Assembly: GCA_024195265.1 (NCBI GenBank)
Contig: JAJLRJ010000014.1
Span: forward strand, 24,185,009-24,249,008
Direction of reading: 5' to 3'
Origin: Dendrophyllia cribrosa
Lineage: Eukaryota > Cnidaria > Anthozoa > Scleractinia > Dendrophylliidae
Length of the DNA: 64,000 nucleotides
Shown: positions 55,301 to 64,000 of the stretch, one piece after another
Numbering within the stretch: position 1 is the first letter of the stretch
Layout: each line of letters starts with the position of its first letter
The notes under the pieces: model-generated
Seen by the model: the letters and a program-made list of their open reading frames with translations, nothing else
Told to the model about the DNA's origin: nothing
The model's database searches: none
Made by a program: the position numbers and the translations under genes

Positions 55301-58300
55301 TTTCTTTAACAAACTACCCCTTGATTAATGATAATTACGCTCAGATTGTGCTAAAATAAAAAAGAATGTTCAAAACGCGAGCATTACGTTTTCCCAGTTA
55401 TGACATCAGGCAAGTTTGCATGCGTTGGCCAAGTGCTTCGTGTAATTCTTTATGAGTGTTATACGCGATCGATTATCATCGTTTGAAAGACTAAGAAATT
55501 ATACAAATGCAGTTTCTACTTACTTCACAGGGGAAGTTTCCTACCAAGAGGTAAAACATCCAAATAAACAGGGGACTTAACCCCCAGCAATACATATTGG
55601 AGTTGATAAGTCTTGAATAATTTATGCCAGTTTTGATAGGCCCACTGTTGCCATGACAACCAATGAGGTATATTCCTCTGCCACTTTAATTATTACTATA
55701 ATCCAGCGTGCAGTGATATTTTGAAACGATATTTGTGTTAATGTTCGTCATCTTTATGTCATTTTAACGCATTTTCTTCTTTTTTCAGTTTTAGTTCATT
55801 TACCTCGAGTTTTCATTTGTTTTAAGCAGGCTCAAAGTGAATTTATAAATAGAGACGATGTTTTGGAAAAACTCCAAATGCAGATGTGGAGTTTTCGAAA
55901 ACATTGTCTCGATTTTCAACAATTATTCGAAAATTTACTTTCAATAATATAGACATCTTAAAATAGACTATACTTTTCGTTGTCTACTTCTTATATTCAT
56001 ATTGCCTTCAAGTATATACGGATATCTATATTTTAAAATATAGTCACGTGAATATTTTCTTTATCGGACTGACTTTAATAAAAGACGCAACAGAAAAAAA
56101 GAAAGGAAGGCCTTTATGTGGTATTTTTACCGCTGAATTTAATTTAGGATTGTCGCCGACTATAAACAAAAACAGGTAACTCTTAAAGTACTAACAGAAA
56201 GTCTGTTTGTCTTAAACAAGAAAGAAAACACATCTGCCATCATTTTCAAGCCTGCGCAAAGATAGATGTTTTCGTATTTTCAAAGCAGACAACTCATATA
56301 TCATCTTACCCCTACAGCTTTTAATCTTTCAACTGGGGGACTTGTGTGAGTTAATTCTGCAAAGTCGATTCTTAAAGAATATATGCATGACAACTGGGGG
56401 AGCACAGTGTAAATTAATGTTATAAACTCGATTTTGTAGGAAAACATAATAAAGAATGTAAACATGAGAACCGAGTGAATGCATTGAGCAGTAGTTTCTT
56501 TTGAAACTGATAAATACAGCTATAGTTTTAAATTTTGTGTCCGTGGTTGAAGTGCTAAGTGTCCGATTTTAATTTTTAACAAATTAAAAATAATAAACGT
56601 TCTTTCCATACAACGCCCATTGTTGTTAGCTTCCGAAAACCAGAGTAGGGTAAACAGGACGCATCCAATTATGATTCGGGAATATTGCTTCCACTAGAAT
56701 TAAAGGGAAGTGTCACGGGGTTTCGGTGTCATTTCATAAATCAAAAATGATTTTGTAAGAGAAACCGAAAAATAATGGTCTAGTGGTGTGCTAAATTTCC
56801 CAAAAACTGTGGATGAGTGTCTCTAGTCATAAATGGACAGGAGGTGAATTTTGCCAAATGGATCAAATTATGGTACTGCTGTAAAGTGGACCTACTTTCG
56901 GTTTTCCCCTTTTTAGCTCTTTATACTGGCCCATCTCTTCAGTAAAAAAGAAACGGTAAAAATTGTAGGTCGAATCCAGATCGGCTTCGTGACGTTATTT
57001 TATAACCGAACTTTAGTTTGCGATAAACATTACCCTTCACAATTTGGTCTCTCGACGGGGCACTTTTGCAGTGCTGCGAGAAATATTTTAGCACGGTAAA
57101 CGACAATGGTTGTGCTTTAAGGATATCTTTATTTCATGGTTAAACTTTACGTACCGATTGGATTTTTGCAATGTAGAAGTTGGCTTAAATTTGCTATTCT
57201 TTTTCAATGCCTGAAACTGTGTTCCTTCTAACGGCCCATGCATGTATTCTCATTTCTTCATCATCATCATCATCATCATCATCATCTTTATTTAAAAAAC
57301 ACGGGATCACATTCATTTAAAAATGCTCTTCCAGTGAACCGTGGACTTGAGCTTATCCAGAGAAAATAACTGTATTATGAATAACAAGAGCGTGTTTATG
57401 TTGCTGACACTTTTTTTTTGACATATGACATGGCATTGTTCTGTACGAGCGAGCTCAAAATGTGTAACTTTTTGCTAGCCCGTTTTTTTTTTACCTTAAC
57501 AGCTCGGAGGTTATAACCAAATTTTCGTGTTTCCCTCCCCCATCGACCAAGCACCACCGTTTTTAGGAGAAACTAATCCTTTTATTTAACATGTCATATA
57601 AACGTTAATCCACCGTAGGAAAAAAGATGCGGCTGTTCATTTTACCACAATACCTTGCGGACCTAACACAGCACATAAGGCACAAAGAAAGCCAAATTTT
57701 TACAATATTTGTTCCAGTACTAAGGACAATGTGTAGACACTAGGTTTGAAGATTTTGTAAGCTTTTCTTTACATTTTTATGAACGTTGTTAAGGTTTTTG
57801 TGCGCTAAGAATTATGGGTAAATATACCAGTCGCCATCTTTTTTCCTACCGAGGTTGTAGTCATCTATGTCACTCTTTAACAATAAATGCACGTGGGGCG
57901 TGAACCGACATGCAGACATATTTCATCCATGGTTGAAAAACACTGATTACAGACATTTGCGGTGGAGAATATTTTAACGAACTGATAATTATAGGTTTTA
58001 AAATTACTTCCACTAGAATTAACGGGGAAGTATCACAGTGATTTGGTGTTATTTCAAAAACCAAAAAAAAAATGTTTTTGTATTAACAGAAACCCCCAAA
58101 AAAGCGCCAGTGGCTATAATATAAAACAATCAAAAACCCTTAGAGATTTAGGTGCTGAACAGTCGGGCTGGATGGACTGTAGTAAACTGTTGAGATTACT
58201 TGATTGGACAAAGATGATGGGCTTCTGATTGGGTGGCCTGTGAACGCAACCGTCCTCAGGTCACTCACGCATGCTCTTAGGACGGTTGCGTTGGAGTCTA

Positions 58301-58781
58301 CTGATTGGACTCATTCTTAAATTTCTCATTTTTTCGTTAGTTAATAATTAAGAAGAACCAAATATTATCTTATTCAAAGCATCAATTATCTCTACGTTTT
58401 TATTAGTCTCATCAAGTGACTGATTATACAAATGCATCTACAAAGCTATAGTTTTTCAACCATTAAGTCTGATATATATTATTGACATTACTGAAACAAT
58501 TCTAACAAATACATCGGAATTATTAAAAACTCAAAGACTAAAAACTAAACAAAATCTTAAAAGCAAGGCTTCAATTCAAATTAAGCAAATTTAGCAAGGC
58601 GTAAAATTTTAATTATCAATTAAAGTAGAGTAGTTCTCTTTTTAAGGCGAAGATAAACGTGTGCAAACTAACAGATTTTCCGTACTTAAAGCAAAGTCTT
58701 GAAACAAAACTTTGAAAGTCTCGGCTAATACAGTTACGGCTAACTGAAATACAGATCTTGTTAGTTAGCGTAAGTGTATAA

Positions 58782-58943
58782 GGCCAGGTCGCACTACAGT
58801 CAAAAACAAAAATTAGCCCGTGCAAAATGACATAAAGACAAGAACATTCCACAAAAAGCGTGTCCCACCGGAACGGTTTCTTTTGTTTTCCTCGATTTTT
58901 GCACGGGCTAATTTTTGTTTTTGACTGTAGTGCGGCCAGGCCC
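58782..58943. mobile_element. ~160-bp palindromic MITE (unit II copy)
   Basis: Same insertion as at 26,474-26,636, with the inverted word CGCACTACAGTCAAAAACAA at both ends. Confidence 0.65.
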
Positions 58944-59098
58944 TAACTAATGTACAGTTGTCTTGCTGAAACAAAATCTACAAACTGTACAGAACCAAAA
59001 CGCTAAAGAGCAAACTTTCTATTAAAATTAAAGTCAAGTCGTAAATCAAGTAAATGAACACATCAATTTTAAGTACTGATTATCACTGCACGTTTTAA

Positions 59099-59803
59099 GG
59101 TTACAGTGTACCTTCAGATCGAAAATTTATGGAAATTTTTTTTTTGGCGTAAAAATAAAGTTTACAGAATGAACTTTCATTCAAAAAAAAATTATCGAAA
59201 AATAGTGAAAATTGACGGAGAAATGACGGTATAACTTTTGTGGGCGGAGTTTGTTTATGAAGTGATCTGTTTTTTTAAGCGCTGTTTTCTCAAAGTTAAT
59301 TTTTCGCTTGTAGGGGACACTTTAAAAAGCTACAACTCAAAGGGAATCTGTTCGATTTTCCTCAAATTTGGACAGAAGCTAGGCTAACTTATAAACAACA
59401 AAAACATGTCGGCGAATTTCTTATTTCCGAAAACGTTTTCGTCAAGAGCCATTTCCGTGCGATCACTCCAATTTTTTTTCTCCCTTTTTCGAAAATATTC
59501 TGTAACTTTTCACTGCAATTGAATATGGGAAATCGCCGACACGTTTTTTTAGCGCTTCGTGTCCGGAAACCCGAGAACAAATTAAATTAGCAAAATGCAA
59601 TAATCGCTTTGAGTTATAGCGTTTTAAAGCTAATTCGGACGTTCGAATTTAGACGTCGTAAAAAATTCGACAATTTATTTTATTACGAAATAGTTTCCAT
59701 ATTTAGATAGCCAGCTCTATAAGCTTTATTTAGGTATATTAAGTGTAATCTTAAGACGCTAGAGCTGTTATACTGGAGACACCCCCGAAGGTACACTGTA
59801 ACC
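59099..59803. mobile_element. 705-bp piggyBac-like MITE, TTAA target
   Basis: A perfect 17-bp inverted repeat (GGTTACAGTGTACCTTC and its inverse) is flanked by TTAA at 59,095-59,098 and 59,804-59,807. Unit I has a single TTAA at the matching place (about 26,791-26,796). The TTAA target is the hallmark of piggyBac transposases. No transposase is encoded. Confidence 0.9.
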
Positions 59804-60339
59804 TTAATACATATTGGTGTGATTGGTTTTCATGTCAAATTTAAATAGTCAGAATTAAGTAGGGTCGTAATCGATCAAATTTTTTTCATGCATGAAAGCT
59901 GAACTTTACGAGTTTGCTAGGTCTTGCTAGTGTGCTAATTAAACACTATACAATAAGATCCAATAAACATCGTGTCGCTGTGTTCATCTCAAAACTGCGA
60001 AAAACTGTATTAAATAATGACATCACATCATGTAATATGCCTACGTTGCTCATTTGCCTTATCTGGTTTTGTCCCCGAGACTGCAGGTTCAAGTTCAAGT
60101 TTATTATTCACACTTATTCAATTACAATACAACAACAATAAGGAAAAAAAAGAAGAAGTAAGAACAGAGCTAACTATACACTGGATTAAACATAACAAAG
60201 GAAAAAGTGTGTAGCAGCCAAAGGAGCCAAGCTTTCGAGTTGGCTATTACCACTGAGCGATTACAAGTGGGTGGAGGGTATACAGTACTTTTAGAAACTA
60301 CAGGTCTGTACTGATTATCTACAAATCGATCCATCAAAA

Positions 60340-60780
60340 TGATCCCCACATCAACCTCGAAAACATCCTCAACCCCCGAAGTAATCCCAACCACGAAATA
60401 ATCCCGACCGCTTAATAACCCCAACCACGAAATAATCCCAACCGCTTAATAACCCCAACCACGAAATAATCCCAACACCTTAATAATCCCAACGTACCAC
60501 ACGAAATAATCCCGACACCTTAATAATTCCAACCACGAAATGAGTCCCGATCACGAAATGATCTCGACACCAAAACAATCACCAAGCCCGAACTAATCGT
60601 CAAATGCGATATATTCCTTAAACCTAAAATAATCCTAAACCACGAAATGATCCCGAGCTCAGAATAATACCAAATCTGAAATAATCCGCAACCCCGAAAT
60701 GATCCCGACCCCAAAATACTCCCAAACACTGAAATGATTTCCAACACCGAAATGATCCCAGCCACGAAATGTTCTCGATA
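60340..60780. repeat. Degenerate CGAAATAATCCC minisatellite (unit II)
   Basis: Uninterrupted counterpart of 27,330-27,400 plus 29,178-29,570. Confidence 0.7.
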
Positions 60781-61414
60781 ATTTTTTTTTTTCGTCAACT
60801 ATGCAAGCCATTCCGTTCCTAAAATCACCGAAACTTACAAGCGCAATATCTTGGTTAACTGTTCCTCGTAGCTCACATTTCTCCTTAAGTTTCATGACTG
60901 TCCTCTCAGGTACAGTTTACCTTCGGAATTGTGCAGTTTGCTGAAAACTACACTACACTGGCACTGCACTGCTCTACTCTATACTGTCTATACTAGAGTA
61001 CATTACACTACAATACAATACAATGCACTACACTGCACTGCACTATTCTATACTACAGTACATTACACTACACTACAATACAAATCACTACACTACACTG
61101 CACTATTCTATACTACAGTACATTGTAAAATTCATTAATAATTCATAAGGGTACTAACAAATAGAAATGAGCCATTCCAATCACATGATTACCCTGTATA
61201 GGCCGATACAATCTTGATACAACTCACGAGTGGTTGTATTTAATTTGCATTCCAGATACAACTCACGAGTGGTTGTATCTAATTTACATGTGAATGTGAA
61301 TTTCACAAGTTGTTTACTACATTCGCGTCGTGTTGTATCGGCACTATACATTCACTCGCCTTCGGCTCGTGATTGTATAGGCCGATACAACACTCCCGCT
61401 CATGTAGTAAACAT

Positions 61415-61570
61415 TACTTACACTACACTACACTACACTGGCACTGCACTGCACTACTCTATACTACAGTGTATTACGCTATACTACACTGCTCTACACT
61501 GCACTGCACTGCACTGCACTGCACTACACTACACTACACTACACTAGCTACACAACACTACACTACAGGC
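61415..61570. repeat. (CACTA)n-type microsatellite
   Basis: Pentamer tract 3' of gene copy C, matching 30,085-30,260. Confidence 0.85.
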
Positions 61571-61753
61571 TACACTACAGGCTACAGTACGCCACGTTAC
61601 ATTACACTACACTGTACTAGACATCGTTATACTGCAATACGTATACAGTGCAATATACTATACACTACACTACATTACGCTATATTACACTACATCACTT
61701 TACATTACAAATTTGCTTCTTATTTCCGCGCCACGGCTGTTAACTAGTGTTGT

Positions 61754-63631
61754 TCAAACATACCAGGCATACACATCAACGCAAGTTGTACCGTTGTTAT
61801 TATCGTCATAACAGTCTACCCAGTCCTGTCCATACCAGATCTGCAACTCCTGGTTGCGTGACAAAGACAATGGACTTAAAAGGTCGCGAAAAGCCAGCTC
61901 TGGTGATTTGTGGCCTGTCCCTTCAAGACGATAGACGTGTTTCTTGACACATATGTTGGGAGTAGGTTCCAAGTCTGCAACGGATGGCAAAAGGGCTTTT
62001 TTGTTGACATTTGTGATGATTGTCATCAGCGTGTTTTTGTAGTAGTTTGGATGTGTGCAGCCCCAGTAGGACTCTGGGTAAGTTGGGTTACAGCGTACCC
62101 AACCTGATTTGTGAACGAGCTTCATTGTCTTGACACGCCCAGTTTTTGTGATGCTGAAGGCGCCATATGTGTAATTTCGAGCTCCAAAGCAAACAGGATC
62201 TGTGTTCATTTTATACCAGATGCCTGAAGAGGAAATTTACAAAATAAAATCAACCTTTATTAACAAAAGCAACGCAAGGTCAGCGCAGTTGGGAGTGCGT
62301 GCTTCGCGGAGTAATGATAAGTATACCAAACTGTAAAGTGACATGACATGAAATGACATGAAATGATATTTCATAAGATGACTTAAAATGAGATTAAATA
62401 GACATTACATGACGTCACATGCTTATCTTCCCTCTTTTATTAGCCGAGTTCGAGGTTCGAAGTTCGAGCACTGGTCCGAAGGGCGAAGTGCTAAGGCGAA
62501 TGACATAAAAACGCAACTGAACTTAACTGAACTAAAGTTAACATGACACAATATGATATTAAACATGACATGACATGACATGACTTAAGGTAAATACCGT
62601 ACCTTCACATCGAGCCAGGATAGCGTTGCCAGCATTTTCATCTGAGTATATCCAATAGTCCTTGTTTACCATTTCATTTCCTTCACTCGCCTTGATTTCG
62701 TTGCATGATTCAGCAGGGAGTTCGGGAATGGTACCCGTGGTGCTGTATTAAAAAAAACACTTCTTTCAAGATTTAAACAAGATTAATTCGTCTTAAATGC
62801 TTGCAAAGAAATTCGCAAAACTGTTTATGTAATAGGTTAAATAAAAAAAAACATATTAACCGTATTGAACTTTCAACTGCATACAGCCAGTCATATAAAT
62901 AACTAGTTGTTCCATGTCTTTTTTTTTTCTCATGTGGAAGCTTTCAGTAGTCGTTGACAAAGGCCACGCTGAAGGATAAAGTTGTTTTTTTCGAATGTTT
63001 CTTGTAGTTAAGCGATATAAAAATATCTGTCGGGGCAGCTTTTAGGACGTGATTCAATTTAATCTTTAATAAGGGTTAATATGACCTGATTGAAAACGCC
63101 CAACGTTCTGCTGGTCATCTTTGGATTGCATTAAATTATATTGACCAACTTGTGTTAGACATGACAGTTTAATGTTTTTTTTTTTTAGCACTGGTGGTTA
63201 TTCAGAAGAGGAGGGACTGAATGCCTGACACAAATTGAAAAAATTACTGCCTTGTAACTCGTCACGCAATCGTTCTTCCAAGAGTGCGTGACGAGTCCAA
63301 GTAATGTTTGTGTAGAATGACTACTGAATATAAAGCCCTCAATGAAATGTACCTCGGTTTGGGCGTTTCATGTAGAAACGGCGTGGATGTGGTATGAAGT
63401 CTTCAGGCCTGGCTTCCTTTGTTCTTGAGTTCAGCTCGCACAGATTTTGTCCTATAACGACGTTGCAGCTCTGACATCTAGGCTCCTCCTCGCACTTTGA
63501 AAAACACTCTTCCGCAAAGCCAACCTGACATGTTTTAAACGTGTGGCCTTTAAGGTACATCCCATAAATGAAGGCTGCTACTATACTGCATTGGCCAGCG
63601 GCTTTAGTAAGACCAATCCGGGACATCACAA
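61754..63631 (-). pseudogene. Secreted PAN/Apple-like protein, gene copy C, 5'-truncated and frameshifted
   Basis: Exon 3 (61,754-62,223) is open. Exon 2 (62,603-62,742) is 140 bp and not 141: one base is missing in the CCCAGTGG word near its start, which shifts the frame. Exon 1 homology (from 63,353) stops at about 63,631, right after the ATGTCCCGGATT stretch (minus strand), so the signal peptide start is replaced by unrelated sequence. The copy marks a duplication breakpoint and is unlikely to make a secreted protein. Confidence 0.7.
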
Positions 63632-64000
63632 CACCAAATCTAACACCAACATCTAACACCAAATATTATACAAGATTGGTAATCTTTAGGCGCTATGTTG
63701 CCATAGCAACGGCATGTGCCAAAAAAAAAATTGAAAGAGTAGATTACAGTGTATGTCGGTATCTTCATTGGTAAATTTCGTGTGGATACGAAAACTAGAC
63801 TTTCCTTTTTAAATCAAACTGGTTATGTTGGTGCTTATTTGAATGCTCTTGTAAGTCAGAACCTGTTATGAGCAGGTGTACAACTTGGGTCTCAGTTAAA
63901 CTCGCCGGTTTAAAAAATGACCAGGGTAGAGTTTGGCTTTCCTGATATACTGACACTAAAACAGCCAAAACCGTTTATAATTATACTGCTGTTATAACAT
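63632..64000. other. Sequence beyond the duplication breakpoint, no gene seen
   Basis: 63,690-64,000 resembles parts of 21,950-22,260 (GGCGCTATGTTGCCAT word) and 19,000-19,070 (GGCTTTCCT...ACGGCCAAAACC-like words), so it belongs to the same repeat families. Confidence 0.5.

Larger units (their letters stand above)
50678..61710. repeat. Tandem segmental duplication, unit II (non-coding part)
   Basis: Near-identical to 16,810-31,100, with the differences listed under unit I. It has its own 705-bp insertion at 59,099-59,803 and an ~80-bp segment near 57,660-57,740. The deletion junction relative to unit I is TTATC at 55,237-55,241. A C run near 52,726-52,753 is ~28 long against 8 in unit I. No gene is supported in it. 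Confidence 0.85.

Overview
The window looks like nuclear DNA of a cnidarian, most likely an anthozoan (coral or anemone). It is AT-rich and repeat-dense. It carries a class A GPCR reading frame at the left edge (1-905, minus strand) and three copies of a three-exon secreted-protein gene that begins with a signal peptide and a cysteine-rich PAN/Apple-like segment. This is an inference from protein families and gene structure; no species can be named.

Layout. 1-905: partial GPCR. 906-14,700: non-coding, a patchwork of repeats: a ~106-bp minisatellite in both orientations, a ~2-kb non-coding repeat in several copies, and small inverted-repeat transposons. 14,700-63,700: a tandem segmental duplication. 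Unit I runs from about 14,870 to 31,100 and unit II from about 31,100 to 61,710; a third unit starts at about 61,710. Each unit starts with one copy of the secreted-protein gene (copies A, B, C, all minus strand), followed by ~11-13 kb of nearly identical non-coding DNA. The units differ mainly by clean transposon insertions, one ~1.06-kb deletion and a duplication of the gene's 3' end.

The main find is a complete 17,631-bp integrated virus-like element at 31,872-49,502, in intron 2 of gene copy B. It is flanked by a 5-bp target duplication (CGAGC). Copies A and C give the matching sites without the insertion. The element is a Polinton/Maverick- or adintovirus-like DNA virus. It has ~250-bp terminal inverted repeats whose outer ~162 bp are themselves an imperfect palindrome, so each end can fold into a long hairpin. 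It holds about 18 genes. Replication and expression: protein-primed type B DNA polymerase (broken), YqaJ-type exonuclease, VLTF3-like late transcription factor (broken) and a zinc-finger protein. Integration: a DDE integrase. Virion: probable double-jelly-roll major capsid protein, probable penton-like protein, A32/FtsK-type packaging ATPase (broken), a 610-aa protein with a Thr-Pro stalk and C-terminal anchor, a long coiled-coil membrane protein (broken), and several small membrane or helical proteins.

Nearly every gene of the element carries a directional TATATAC-like box just upstream of its ATG, usually 2-12 bp away. The genes at the two ends also carry an ATCACCAATTGAAGAAA element and GGYACGAGATCACC repeats that reach into the terminal repeats. 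This suggests separate early (replication) and late (virion) promoter classes. Six of the 18 genes are interrupted by single stops, frameshifts or a deletion, so this copy looks recently integrated but defective, unless some breaks are assembly errors. No adenain-like protease was recognised.
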